Assembly (NCBI GenBank): GCA_023151255.1
Contig: JAKLJG010000008.1
Coordinates: forward strand, 62,001 to 126,000
Source: Cyclobacteriaceae bacterium
GTDB taxonomy: Bacteria; Bacteroidota; Bacteroidia; Cytophagales; Cyclobacteriaceae
DNA: 64,000 nt
Direction: 5' to 3'
The translations under genes and the position numbers were made by a program. The notes below the pieces were generated by a model, which worked only from the letters and a program-made list of their open reading frames with translations, was not told the DNA's origin and did not search any database. This document shows, piece after piece, positions 37,401 to 47,804 of the stretch (position 1 is its first letter; every line of letters begins with the position of its first letter).

Positions 37401-37791
37401 CTTTAGCGAGCGCAGGCTGAAGAAAAATCCGCTGAAGGATGTGGCCGGCATGATGCGTTCTTTTCACTATGCGGCATTTGGAAAAATTCTGCTTAACGAA
37501 AATTACCGTGCCCGCGATATGCAGTTCCTTGAAGCATGGGCTGAACAATGGCAGCATTATGTAAGCCGCTTTTACCTTGGCGCGTATATGGAAAGAATGG
37601 GCAAAGGCAAGGAGTGGACGGATGAAGACAACCTGCTAATTCGTACCTTCCTGATAGAAAAAGCCATATACGAACTGGGCTACGAGTTAAATGGCCGGCC
37701 CGATTGGGTAATTATTCCGCTTCGTGGTATTTACTACCACATGAACCGGTATTTTCAGGAGCGTGATGTTCGAAAAAAAGTTTCCGGATAA
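34456..37791 (+). CDS. TreS-like GH13 domain fused to maltokinase; TreS half lacks the catalytic nucleophile
   Basis: 1,111 residues. Residues 1-560 resemble trehalose synthase and about 575-1100 are a maltokinase. The kinase motifs are intact: RWFGGKAR, HGDYHLGQ with the catalytic Asp, and DFEGEP for metal binding. The TreS half keeps much of the fold (GIRRRLAPLLNNDRRKIELL, YYGDEIGMGDN) and Glu250 and Asp316, but the nucleophile motif GFRLD reads GFRMA (Ala208). Region I has Glu105 for Asp, and the loop GDRDGVRTPMQW is GGRQGVRTPMQW. Spacing 208 to 250 matches nucleophile to acid/base in mycobacterial TreS. The kinase is probably active; the TreS half is probably not and may be a scaffold (inference). 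Confidence 0.9.
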   Translation: MSRQQKYTESLWFKDAVIYELSVRAFFDSNQNGIGDFPGLLQKLDYLEDLGVNTIWLLPFYPSPLKDDGYDITDHCDVHPHLGTLSDFRTFLKEAHHRGIRVIIELILNHTSDQHPWFRRARKAKAGSRYRNFYVWSDTPEKYKEARVIIQEEESSNWSWDTEAKAYYWHRFYSHQPELNYDNPEVQLEIIKIVDFWMKLGVDGFRMASIPYLFEEEGTSCENLPQTHAFIRKVRNHIDKHYKNRVLIAEANLWPEDAASYFGNGDECHMAFNYPLMPRLFLGLRTEDSYPIVDIMEQTPRTPENCQWALFLRNHDELGLEMVTEEEKDYLFKAYASDSQTKFNTGIRRRLAPLLNNDRRKIELLYAILFSLPGTPVIYYGDEIGMGDNIYLGGRQGVRTPMQWNMNLNAGFSNANPQKLYLPVISDPVYRYESVNVATQLENPSSLIWWMRNIIAMRKRLNLFGRGETRFIETNNSKVLCYSRTLDKQRIVVVANMSQFSQAAILNLSDHKECDVTEVFSQNRFQNVGNGDYPITLGPYGYYWFQIDVVDKKESAKSGGELPVLETEVMWEKIFTSYQDKRFIERKVLPVFMKKCRWFGGKARVISKIAIDSVFPLKVEGTTHYLTLIEVHYVQRLPELYFLPMVFVPSDRILDQVEYNAQSVICRAEIRNEAGFIMDSSYDRVFRDYLLAGMERKTQIKYPGSVLEFNSSVFNKIDIAGGIESKILKADQSNTAIIYNDRYFFKFYRKLEREMNPDLEIVRFLSEHASFANSPRYMGSIELHDERGVVVFGLLQEKVDNQGEAWSMSIDSVGRFYERVMAGAKQEKLPKLVNKPLMRFEEAPELIQEFIGRGFYERVVRLGQRTAEMHLALASDQTNQAFAPEYFTPNYQRSLYSSLRKLVRDRFNLLGSSLPKLAPDVRDLAKKVLDLEPDVLTCFREIYETRISAIKTRIHGDYHLGQVLFTGKDFVIIDFEGEPGFTFSERRLKKNPLKDVAGMMRSFHYAAFGKILLNENYRARDMQFLEAWAEQWQHYVSRFYLGAYMERMGKGKEWTDEDNLLIRTFLIEKAIYELGYELNGRPDWVIIPLRGIYYHMNRYFQERDVRKKVSG

Positions 37792-37802
37792 ACTTGTAAC
37801 TC

Positions 37803-39770
37803 ATGGGAAAAAAGAAAACAGCCAAGTCAACACCCGCCATGCCGGAGAGTTATTCTCGGTTTACCGACTTCGATATTCATTTGTTTAAAACCGGTAAACA
37901 TTTCAAACTTTATGAAAAACTAGGTTCGCACCCAACCCAGTTCGAAGGGATCAAAGGTACTTACTTTGCCGTTTGGGCGCCCAACGCAAAATCGGTATCG
38001 GTAATCGGTAACTTTAATTATTGGGATAAATCATCCAACAAGTTGTATCCGCGTTGGGATGAATCAGGAATTTGGGAAGGGTTTATTGCCGGAGTTCAAC
38101 AAGGCGAAGCTTACAAATACGCCATTCAATCAGGCCGCGGAGTCTGGCTTGAAAAGGCTGATCCCTTTGCTGCCTATGCCGAAACACCTCCGCGCACGGC
38201 ATCCATAACCTGGCAAACCGATTTTAAATGGACAGATAAAAAATGGATGCAATCGCGCAAGAAGCAGGCGCAAAGCCCCAAACCCTATTCCGTTTACGAA
38301 GTACATTTAGGTTCATGGAGGCGCGTGCCGGACGACAGTAATCGCTCGCTTACTTATCGTGAACTGGCCATCCAATTGGTGGAGTACGTAAAAGAAATGG
38401 GATTCACCCATGTGGAGTTTCTGCCTGTTATGGAGCATCCGTTTTTTGGTTCGTGGGGCTACCAGGTTACCGGGTACTATGCGCCCTCAAGCCGGTACGG
38501 CAGTCCAGATGATTTTATGTTTCTGGTCGATTCGCTTCATCATGCCGGCATTGGCGTTATCCTCGACTGGGTGCCCTCGCATTTTCCGGGCGATGAACAT
38601 GGATTGTTTTTGTTCGATGGCACCCACCTGTACGAACATGCTGATCCGCGTAAAGGGTTTCATCCCGACTGGAAGAGTTATATTTTTAATTACGGCCGCA
38701 ACGAAGTACGGTCATTCCTCATCAGCAATGCCATGTACTGGCTTGACCGGTTTCATGTCGATGGTCTTCGTGTAGATGCCGTGGCCAGCATGCTCTACCT
38801 TGATTATTCCCGAAAAGAAGGGGAGTGGGTACCCAACCAATACGGGGGGCGCGAAAACATTGAGGCAATTAATTTCCTGAAAGAATTTAATGAAGCCGTG
38901 TATGCCGAATTTCCGGATATCGTTACGATAGCTGAAGAGTCAACCGCCTGGCCGGGCGTTTCAAAGCCAACCTATCTGGGCGGCCTGGGCTTTGGCCAGA
39001 AGTGGATGATGGGCTGGATGCACGACACGCTCAAATACTTTAAAGAAGACCCGATACACCGTTCATGGCATCATAATGAAATTACGTTCAGCATTATGTA
39101 TGCCTTTACCGAAAATTTTATGCTCCCGCTTTCGCATGATGAAGTGGTGCATGGCAAAGGATCATTAATCGGGCGTATGCCAGGAGATGACTGGCGAAAA
39201 TTTGCTAACCTGCGGTTGCTGTTTTCTTATATGTTTACACATCCGGGTACTAAACTATTGTTTATGGGCGGTGAGTTTGGTCAGTATGCTGAATGGAATC
39301 ACGACCAAAGCCTCCATTGGCACTTGTTGGAGTATCCGCTGCACAGCGGGGTGCAATTGTTACTAAAAGATTTAAATAGACTGTATAAACAGGAACCTGC
39401 ATTGTTTAAATACCCCTTTGATGCCCGCGGATTTGAATGGGTTGACTATGCCGACAGGCAAAACTCGGTAATTGTTTATTTACGAAAGGCCGATGAAAAA
39501 AAAGAGACCCTTTTGGTCGTATGTAATTTTACCCCCGAAGTGCGGCATGATTACCGGATTGGTGTGCCGTACCGCGGCAGATGGAAGGAATTTTTTAATT
39601 CCGATAATCAAAAGTATGGCGGCAGTGGTGTACTCAACACCGGCATAATGGCAACGTCACCAGTAAAGTGCCATGGGCGGGATTACTCTGTTTCGGTTAC
39701 GTTGCCTCCGCTCGGTATAACCTTGCTTAAACTTGAAAAGGAAGAACTTGAATTTGACATTGACAGTTGA
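37803..39770 (+). CDS. glgB: 1,4-alpha-glucan branching enzyme GlgB
   Basis: 655 residues. An N-terminal CBM48 domain (residues about 35-130) precedes the GH13 barrel. Catalytic residues are Asp325 (GLRVDAVASML), Glu378 (IAEESTAWP) and Asp446 (LSHDEVVHGKGS). It transfers alpha-1,4 chains to alpha-1,6 positions in glycogen-like polymer. It starts 11 bases after the maltokinase fusion. With GlgE it suffices to make a branched glucan without glgA or glgC, neither of which is in the window. Confidence 0.97.
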   Translation: MGKKKTAKSTPAMPESYSRFTDFDIHLFKTGKHFKLYEKLGSHPTQFEGIKGTYFAVWAPNAKSVSVIGNFNYWDKSSNKLYPRWDESGIWEGFIAGVQQGEAYKYAIQSGRGVWLEKADPFAAYAETPPRTASITWQTDFKWTDKKWMQSRKKQAQSPKPYSVYEVHLGSWRRVPDDSNRSLTYRELAIQLVEYVKEMGFTHVEFLPVMEHPFFGSWGYQVTGYYAPSSRYGSPDDFMFLVDSLHHAGIGVILDWVPSHFPGDEHGLFLFDGTHLYEHADPRKGFHPDWKSYIFNYGRNEVRSFLISNAMYWLDRFHVDGLRVDAVASMLYLDYSRKEGEWVPNQYGGRENIEAINFLKEFNEAVYAEFPDIVTIAEESTAWPGVSKPTYLGGLGFGQKWMMGWMHDTLKYFKEDPIHRSWHHNEITFSIMYAFTENFMLPLSHDEVVHGKGSLIGRMPGDDWRKFANLRLLFSYMFTHPGTKLLFMGGEFGQYAEWNHDQSLHWHLLEYPLHSGVQLLLKDLNRLYKQEPALFKYPFDARGFEWVDYADRQNSVIVYLRKADEKKETLLVVCNFTPEVRHDYRIGVPYRGRWKEFFNSDNQKYGGSGVLNTGIMATSPVKCHGRDYSVSVTLPPLGITLLKLEKEELEFDIDS

Positions 39771-39805
39771 AGGTTTTACAATCGTTGTGCATGCCACTTA
39801 GCTAA

Positions 39806-42199
39806 ATGGAACGATACATCTGTATTCATGGTCACTTCTATCAGCCTCCCCGCGAAAACGCGTGGCTTGAGGTTATCGAAGTACAGGATTCGGCCCATCC
39901 GTATCATGATTGGAATGAGCGAATAACGGCTGAGTGTTATGCGCCCAATGCGGCCTCGCGAATACTGGATGATCGAAAAGTTATTCGCGACATTGTCAAT
40001 AATTACGCTAAAATCAGTTTCAATTTCGGCCCCACACTGCTCTCGTGGATGGAAGAAAACGACCCGGAGACCTATCGGGCTATCCTCGAAGCCGATAAGG
40101 AGAGCATGAAAAAATTTGGCGGGCATGGATCAGCTATCGCACAAGTTTACAACCACATGATTTTGCCCCTGGCCACACGGACGGATAAAGAAACACAGGT
40201 TATTTGGGGCATTCGTGATTTCGAATATCGTTTTGGAAGACAGCCCGAAGGCATGTGGCTTTCTGAAACCGCAGTTGATACAGAAACCCTGGAGGTCCTT
40301 GCCCAGGCAGGCATCCGTTTTACCATTTTGGCACCCCGACAGGCAAAAGCGTATCGCAAGATGGGCGAGGAGCACTGGTTTGAAGTTGGCGCGAACGGTA
40401 TTGACACCCGCAGGCCGTACCGGTGTATGTTGCCTTCAGGTAATTCAATCACAGTGTTCTTTTATGATGGCGAACTGTCGCAGGGCGTTGCTTTTAACGG
40501 ACTACTGAATAATGGGCAGCAATTTGCAGAGGAACTGTTAAGTGCCTTTGCCGATCATAGCGATGCGCACCAGCTTGTGCATATTGCCACCGATGGCGAA
40601 ACCTACGGCCATCATCACAAACATGGCGACATGGCGCTGGCCTATTGCCTGGATTACATTGAGAAAAAGGAGGGTGTAAGACTTACTAACTATGGTGAAT
40701 TTCTTTCTATCCAACCTCCCGGTTATGATGTTCTGATACACGAGAATAGTTCATGGAGTTGTGTACATGGTGTTGAACGGTGGCGTGCTGACTGCGGTTG
40801 TAATTCCGGAAAACCCGGTTGGCATCAGCGTTGGCGTAAGCCCTTACGGGAAGCACTTGACTGGCTTCGCGATCGGTTAAATGTGTTGTATCAACAGGAG
40901 GCCACCCGGTATCTTAAAAATATATGGGAAGCCCGTAACGATTACATCCGCGTTATCCTTAACCGACACGATGAGTCGATTCGTAAATTTTTAAAGGATC
41001 ATGCTTTAAAAACGGCCGAGCCGAGTAACGTGCTGCGTATGATGGAAATGCAGCGCCATGCGATGCTGATGTACACCAGTTGCGGTTGGTTTTTTGATGA
41101 CATAAGCGGCATCGAAACAACACAAATTATGCAGTACGCCTGCCGGGCTATGCAGCTAATGAGTCAACTTGGAGGTAGTGAACTCGAAGCGGAATTTTTA
41201 AAGCGGCTGGAGGCCGCCCCCAGTAATGATCCATTATTGCAGCATGGTGCAGCTGCCTACCTGCGGTTTGTAGTGCCTGCTAAAACCAACCTGCAGCGGG
41301 TGGGTATGCATTATGCCGTGGCTTCGCTGTTTGAAGAAGACCCCGAAAACTTCCCTATTTTTAATTATACCACTTCCAATGAATTTTTTATTCGCAAAGA
41401 AGCAGGTGAACAACGGCTGGTGGTTGGGATTACCCGTGTACGCTCAAATGTTACCCGTATCGAAAAACGTTTTGCTTTTGCAGCTGTGTATTTAGGTAAG
41501 CACAACATCCTGGGAAATATTTCTCTTGATATGGATGAGGTAACATTTGCATCAATGCAAACCCGAATGGTAGCAGCTTTTGATGAGGGCCGGCTGGGCG
41601 ATGTTATCGGGCTGATGCAAACCTACTTTGGCCCGGATAAGTACACCTTGTGGCATCTATTTAAAGATGAAAAGCGAAAAGTTTTGGATATGATTACCCA
41701 GCAGAGTATGACCGAACTGGAAGAGACGCTTCGCAGGGTGTATAATCGCGATTATCCGCTGGTTAACGCGTTGGCACACAACAATATACCGATACCAAAA
41801 GCTTATACTACCACGTTTGAGTACATTTTAAATGCCGATCTGATCAAGACCTTTCAGACTGAAAAAATCAACATTAAAAAGATCGAACATGTAATGGGGG
41901 AACTGGCTGCCTGGGAGTTAACCATTACCGATCCGGATAGAGTAGCGCGACTGGCCGGTGATAGCATATTTAAGGAACTCAGGCGAATTAGTGCCGAGCG
42001 CAGTAACCTGAAACGCATTGAGCGACTAAACCGGCTGTTTCCATTGTTACGAAAGTTTAACCTCGAGCCCAATCTGTATAAAAGCCAAAACCTTTATTTT
42101 GAAATATCGCGGGGCGAGGGCATTGAAACCTTAAGTTCAAAATCAGAATGGGTGCATCAGTTTAAGTTACTGGGTGAAAATTTGGGTGTGAAGATATAG
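39806..42199 (+). CDS. GH57-family protein with DUF3536
   Basis: 797 residues without signal peptide. The start ICIHGHFYQPPRENAWL is typical of GH57 plus DUF3536 proteins. The likely nucleophile is Glu154 (GMWLSETAVD) and the likely acid/base is Asp263 (ATDGETYGHHHKHGD). The C-terminal half is the DUF3536 helical region. GH57 members act on alpha-glucans as amylases, 4-alpha-glucanotransferases or branching enzymes; the activity of this subgroup is not settled. It follows glgB after 35 bases and probably trims or rearranges the glucan made by GlgE and GlgB. Confidence 0.88.
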   Translation: MERYICIHGHFYQPPRENAWLEVIEVQDSAHPYHDWNERITAECYAPNAASRILDDRKVIRDIVNNYAKISFNFGPTLLSWMEENDPETYRAILEADKESMKKFGGHGSAIAQVYNHMILPLATRTDKETQVIWGIRDFEYRFGRQPEGMWLSETAVDTETLEVLAQAGIRFTILAPRQAKAYRKMGEEHWFEVGANGIDTRRPYRCMLPSGNSITVFFYDGELSQGVAFNGLLNNGQQFAEELLSAFADHSDAHQLVHIATDGETYGHHHKHGDMALAYCLDYIEKKEGVRLTNYGEFLSIQPPGYDVLIHENSSWSCVHGVERWRADCGCNSGKPGWHQRWRKPLREALDWLRDRLNVLYQQEATRYLKNIWEARNDYIRVILNRHDESIRKFLKDHALKTAEPSNVLRMMEMQRHAMLMYTSCGWFFDDISGIETTQIMQYACRAMQLMSQLGGSELEAEFLKRLEAAPSNDPLLQHGAAAYLRFVVPAKTNLQRVGMHYAVASLFEEDPENFPIFNYTTSNEFFIRKEAGEQRLVVGITRVRSNVTRIEKRFAFAAVYLGKHNILGNISLDMDEVTFASMQTRMVAAFDEGRLGDVIGLMQTYFGPDKYTLWHLFKDEKRKVLDMITQQSMTELEETLRRVYNRDYPLVNALAHNNIPIPKAYTTTFEYILNADLIKTFQTEKINIKKIEHVMGELAAWELTITDPDRVARLAGDSIFKELRRISAERSNLKRIERLNRLFPLLRKFNLEPNLYKSQNLYFEISRGEGIETLSSKSEWVHQFKLLGENLGVKI

Positions 42200-42253
42200 T
42201 TTCTTATTTCTAATAAATAAATGCACTTTTAACAAATAGTTAACCTCTTCTCC

Positions 42254-43471
42254 ATGCGACTACCTTTTACATTTATTATTCTGTTAATAAACACATTTGT
42301 TTTTGCTCAATATAGTTGGGATAAGGGGTACTTCATTAATAATGATGGTGCCCGGGTAGAATGTTTGATTAAGCGCCTGGATGGTGCTTATACTCCTAAA
42401 AAGATCGACTATAAATTATCTGAAAATGATGCTCCTTCTGAATTAAAACCACACGATATCCGTGAGTTCGGAGTTGCCGATGAGGGTGTTTTTGTAAGCG
42501 CAACTGTTTCTATTGATCGTTCCAGTAGTAATCTGAATCAGGCCGGCAACAACCGTAACCCGGAATGGAGCCGCGAGACGTTGTTTTTAAAAATTATTGC
42601 TGATGGACAGGCTACATTGTACGTTTATCGTACAGATGGTTTTACACGGTTTTTTTACAAGATGGGTGATGGTGAGATTGAACAGCTTGTTTACAAAGTA
42701 TATTATGTTAACGCCAATCAGGTGGCCTACAACAAAACCTACTTAATGCAATTGCAAGATGCCTTGAAGTGTAAAGATATTCCCGAGAATATTACTGTCC
42801 CTTATCAAGCCACACCTTTAGAGAACTTATTTAAAAAATACAACAAATGTGTTGGTGCTGTTTCGACTCCGGAGGTCGCTGAGAAAAAGGTGCCTGTAAT
42901 TGTAAATCTGAATTTTCGAACGGGTATTAATTTTTCTAAGTTTACGGCTACTGCTATTGTAGGGCCCGGCCAGGTATTTACTGGCAATTTCGACTCGAAG
43001 GTTACGCCACGAATAGGATTTGAACTTGAGATTTATCCGGCTTTTAATAATCGAAATAAAAGGTGGTCAATACTATTTGAACCAAACTACCGGACTTATA
43101 GTGATGAGTATACAGGTGATGATGGGCTGTATAAGGTTAGTTATTCATCAATAGAAATACCGTTAGGAATTCGTAAATATTTTTACCTACCTAGTAAAAA
43201 TTCAATCTTTGTTAACCTACATGTTGTTTTTGATGCTCCAATAAGCAATTCTGGTGGTCAGATACCAACTGATTTTTTTACGGGATACATTGTTGAATTT
43301 GACATTGGAAAAAGCGGTGTAGGTTATTCAGCCGGAATAGGCTTTGCCACTAAGCGTTTTTTTAGTGAAGTTCGGTATTATTTGAATCGTGAAAACGCTG
43401 AATCGTCTGCACAGGTATCCAGCGAATTCTCTAATACTGCACTAGTTTTGGGCTACCGCCTTGTGAAGTAA
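42254..43471 (+). CDS. Secreted protein with probable PorT-like outer-membrane beta-barrel domain
   Basis: 405 residues with a signal peptide (cut near FVFAQ). The N-terminal half (about residues 20-190) is a soluble domain with no family I recognise. The C-terminal half (about 210-405) shows alternating strands (IGFELEIYPAF, WSILFEPNYRTY, SVGYSAGIGFATKRF-like) as in Bacteroidota PorT-type barrels. It ends with an LGYRLVK strand. Its last 41 bases overlap the convergent ROK kinase gene. Function unknown. Confidence 0.75.
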   Translation: MRLPFTFIILLINTFVFAQYSWDKGYFINNDGARVECLIKRLDGAYTPKKIDYKLSENDAPSELKPHDIREFGVADEGVFVSATVSIDRSSSNLNQAGNNRNPEWSRETLFLKIIADGQATLYVYRTDGFTRFFYKMGDGEIEQLVYKVYYVNANQVAYNKTYLMQLQDALKCKDIPENITVPYQATPLENLFKKYNKCVGAVSTPEVAEKKVPVIVNLNFRTGINFSKFTATAIVGPGQVFTGNFDSKVTPRIGFELEIYPAFNNRNKRWSILFEPNYRTYSDEYTGDDGLYKVSYSSIEIPLGIRKYFYLPSKNSIFVNLHVVFDAPISNSGGQIPTDFFTGYIVEFDIGKSGVGYSAGIGFATKRFFSEVRYYLNRENAESSAQVSSEFSNTALVLGYRLVK

Positions 43472-44420
43472 CACGTTCAATGTAATTCCACACCAAACTG
43501 CTGGCACCCAGAATAGGCGCGGCCTGATTTTGTAATCCAGAGGGAAGCACCTTTACCTTGCCCCGGAATATCGGCATCAGGTTTAGTTCCATGTGTTTAA
43601 TGGTGGGCGTAAAAATTAAATCACCGGCCAGCGATAATCCGCCAAACAGAAAAATGGCTTCAGGGTCGGTATGCACTACGGTTTCGGCCAGTTTGGTGCC
43701 CAGTATACGGCCGGTGTATTCAAACGCTTCTTTAGCCACTACATCGCCCCTCAGGGCAGCTTCGGTAATCATTTTAGTATTCAGCTTGTCGAAACTGATA
43801 CCTCTGAGTTCGCTGGGCTCCAGGTGATCGGCTAATAATTTATATACGGTACGCTTGATCCCAGTAGCCGAAACATACGTTTCTAAACATCCGCGCTTGC
43901 CGCAGTTGCAATAGCGGCCGGCATAATTTACAGTAGTGTGCCCCAATTCACCGGCAATACCGTGCTTGCCGTTTACCAGCTCGCCATTACAAACAAACCC
44001 GCTGCCCAGTCCGGTGCCCAGTGTTATTACAATAAAATCGCGCATGTTTTTGGCCGCACCGTACACCATTTCGCCTACGGCTGCCGCATTGGCATCGTTG
44101 GTTACAATTACCGGAACATTGAATTCCTTTTTTAACAGGTCGGCAAGGGGTATAATTCCCTTCCACTTCAGGTTGGTAGCGTGCTCAATGGTGCCTTTAT
44201 AATAGTTTCCATTGGCAGCTCCAACGCCAATGCCAAGCAACGTATGCCCGGCAGGAAGCGCGGTCTTTATTTTAACCGACAAATCGTGAATATAATCCGT
44301 AAAATCATCGTACGACTGCGTAGAAATTTTATCCTGGAAGAGTACATTTCCCTGCCGATCGGCAATACCAAACTTGGTATTTGTTCCGCCAATGTCAATG
44401 CCGATGGTAATGTCGCTCAT
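43431..44420 (-). CDS. ROK-family glucokinase
   Basis: 329 residues. It has the phosphate motif GIDIGGTNTKFG, the GTGLGSGFVCNG loop, GELGHTTV and the zinc site CNCGKRGCLE. Its start shares one base with the pfkA stop (TGATG), and pgi lies upstream, so it probably supplies glucose-6-phosphate for glycolysis. It would use glucose released by the alpha-glucan and alpha-glucoside pathways nearby. The last 41 bases overlap the convergent barrel gene. Confidence 0.9.
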   Translation of the reverse strand: MSDITIGIDIGGTNTKFGIADRQGNVLFQDKISTQSYDDFTDYIHDLSVKIKTALPAGHTLLGIGVGAANGNYYKGTIEHATNLKWKGIIPLADLLKKEFNVPVIVTNDANAAAVGEMVYGAAKNMRDFIVITLGTGLGSGFVCNGELVNGKHGIAGELGHTTVNYAGRYCNCGKRGCLETYVSATGIKRTVYKLLADHLEPSELRGISFDKLNTKMITEAALRGDVVAKEAFEYTGRILGTKLAETVVHTDPEAIFLFGGLSLAGDLIFTPTIKHMELNLMPIFRGKVKVLPSGLQNQAAPILGASSLVWNYIERVTSQGGSPKLVQY

Positions 44421-45403
44421 CAGATGGATAAGATTTTTGCAATGCGTAAATCCTCTTCATTTATTGCATGAATGCCTGACCGCACTGTTTCAAAAGGTGT
44501 AAAACTGATTTTATTATCCAGTATTCCAACCATAACATCCTGCTTGCCGTTCAGCAGTCCTTCAACGGCAGCAACGCCCAGTTTACTGGCAAGCACCCTG
44601 TCGAAGTAGGTAGGCGAACCGCCTCGCTGCAGATGGCCAAGGATGGTAACTTTTATGTCAAAGTAGGAAGAACGTTCAGTTACCTTACGTGCCAGATCAA
44701 GGGCACCGCCAATTTTTGATCCCTCAGCAACCACCACCACATTTGATTTTTTAGCTGTTTCCTCACCGGGTTTCAGAATGGCATACAACTCTTCGAATGT
44801 CATGTGGTCTTCCGGAATGATAATGGCGCCCGCCCCACCGGCAATACCGCTGTTAATGGCAATGTAGCCTGAGTTCCTTCCCATTACTTCAACAAAAAAT
44901 AAGCGGTTATGCGAAAGTGCCGTGTCGCGAATTTTATCAATGGCTTCAACTGCAGTGTTGGTGGCGGTGTCATATCCGATGGTATAATCCGTTCCGGGTA
45001 TGTCATTATCAATTGTTCCGGGAATACACACCGATGGAAGACCGTATTCATTAAAGAAATGATGCAAACCGGTAAAACTTCCATCGCCCCCGATGGCAAT
45101 CAGCGCATCAATACCGTGCTTTTTTAACTGATCGAATGCTTTTTTTCTACCTTCTGGTGTGCGAAACTCCTGGCTTCGGGCCGATTTCAGAATGGTGCCG
45201 CCTCGTTGCAGAATATTTCCGACCGATCGGGCTCCCAGCTTAACAATGTCACCTTCAATCATTCCTTCGTAGCCCCGCATAATGCCGAATACTTCCTTCT
45301 TGTAGTAGATTGATGCGCGGACAACCGCGCGGATGGCCGCATTCATACCGGGTGCATCGCCACCGGAAGTAAAAACTCCGATTTTGGTTATAGTTGTGCT
45401 CAT
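44420..45403 (-). CDS. pfkA: ATP-dependent 6-phosphofructokinase
   Basis: ATG at 45403 (MSTTITKIGVFTSGGDAPGMN) is preferred over the upstream TTG used by the ORF track, giving 327 residues. GGDAPGMN, GGDGSF and GTIDNDIPGTDYTIGYDTA are the ATP/Mg and fructose-6-phosphate motifs; GGDGS rather than GGDDT indicates ATP use. It is downstream of pgi (56-base gap) and upstream of a ROK kinase, giving the first three glycolytic steps in one run. Confidence 0.95.
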   Translation of the reverse strand: MSTTITKIGVFTSGGDAPGMNAAIRAVVRASIYYKKEVFGIMRGYEGMIEGDIVKLGARSVGNILQRGGTILKSARSQEFRTPEGRKKAFDQLKKHGIDALIAIGGDGSFTGLHHFFNEYGLPSVCIPGTIDNDIPGTDYTIGYDTATNTAVEAIDKIRDTALSHNRLFFVEVMGRNSGYIAINSGIAGGAGAIIIPEDHMTFEELYAILKPGEETAKKSNVVVVAEGSKIGGALDLARKVTERSSYFDIKVTILGHLQRGGSPTYFDRVLASKLGVAAVEGLLNGKQDVMVGILDNKISFTPFETVRSGIHAINEEDLRIAKILSI

Positions 45404-45459
45404 CAAATCGGCCAAAAATAGGGCTTTAGGCTGATTTTTTTACTGCTTTTAGCAGAGGT

Positions 45460-47220
<1,761 letters not shown>

Positions 47221-47240
47221 ATTTATCTGAAAACAGGCCG

Positions 47241-47273
47241 CAAACTTAACAAGTTTAGGCGTATTCACCCAAA
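47241..47273 (-). promoter_or_regulatory. Bacteroidota-type promoter for the CAU tRNA
   Basis: On the minus strand TTTG is followed after 21 bases by TAAGTTTG, an exact match to TAnnTTTG. The -7 box ends 20 bases before the tRNA 5' end. Confidence 0.75.
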
Positions 47274-47325
47274 ACTCATTTTCATTTTGCCTTACCAGAA
47301 AATTCCTCTAATTTAAAAACCAGAT

Positions 47326-47736
47326 ATGCAAACCATGGCAAAAAAAAGGTTACTCGCCAGGGACTATGAAATACATGCATCGATCAAGATGTTGTACCCC
47401 TATATTCAAACAGCCAGCGGTCTGGCTGAATGGTTTGCAGATGATGTTAAGGTAAACAACCAGGATAAGACCTATACATTTTTTTGGGATAACGAAGAGC
47501 ACAAAGCCAGATTAGTAGCACACCGGACAAACCATTATGCCCGATTTGAATTTTTACCTGAAGGTTCCGAAGACGAAAAAGACCCTGCCTACTTTGAACT
47601 GCGCCTGGAGTTTAACGAGTTAACCCAATCAGTATTTCTTAAGGTTGCTGATTACTCAGATTTTGATGATCTGAAGGAACTTGAAGACCTATGGGACGGT
47701 CTGGTTGAAACACTTCGTAAGATTGTTGGCGGTTAA
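47326..47736 (+). CDS. START-like/SRPBCC domain protein
   Basis: 136 residues (or 133 from the ATG at 47335). The sequence DYEIHASIKMLYPYIQTASGLAEWFADDV matches the small START-like proteins conserved in Bacteroidota, related to the Aha1/SRPBCC fold. No signal peptide. It precedes the LptF/G-type gene by about 70 bases. Its specific ligand or partner is unknown. Confidence 0.8.
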   Translation: MQTMAKKRLLARDYEIHASIKMLYPYIQTASGLAEWFADDVKVNNQDKTYTFFWDNEEHKARLVAHRTNHYARFEFLPEGSEDEKDPAYFELRLEFNELTQSVFLKVADYSDFDDLKELEDLWDGLVETLRKIVGG

Positions 47737-47764
47737 CATCGGCTAACAACCACGCATCCCTGAT

Positions 47765-47772
47765 TATATTTG
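47765..47772 (+). promoter_or_regulatory. Candidate -7 element before the LptF/G-type gene
   Basis: TATATTTG matches TAnnTTTG exactly, 32 bases upstream of the ATG at 47805. No clear TTTG is seen 19-21 bases further upstream. Confidence 0.4.
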
Positions 47773-47804
47773 GCTTGCGATTTGCCGTTTTCAGGTCCGT
47801 TATC

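Noticed and set aside
45435-45447. Hairpin CTGCT-AAA-AGCAG between pgi and pfkA as a terminator
   Set aside because: The stem is five bases and on the minus strand it is followed by A rather than T, so it does not fit a Rho-independent terminator.
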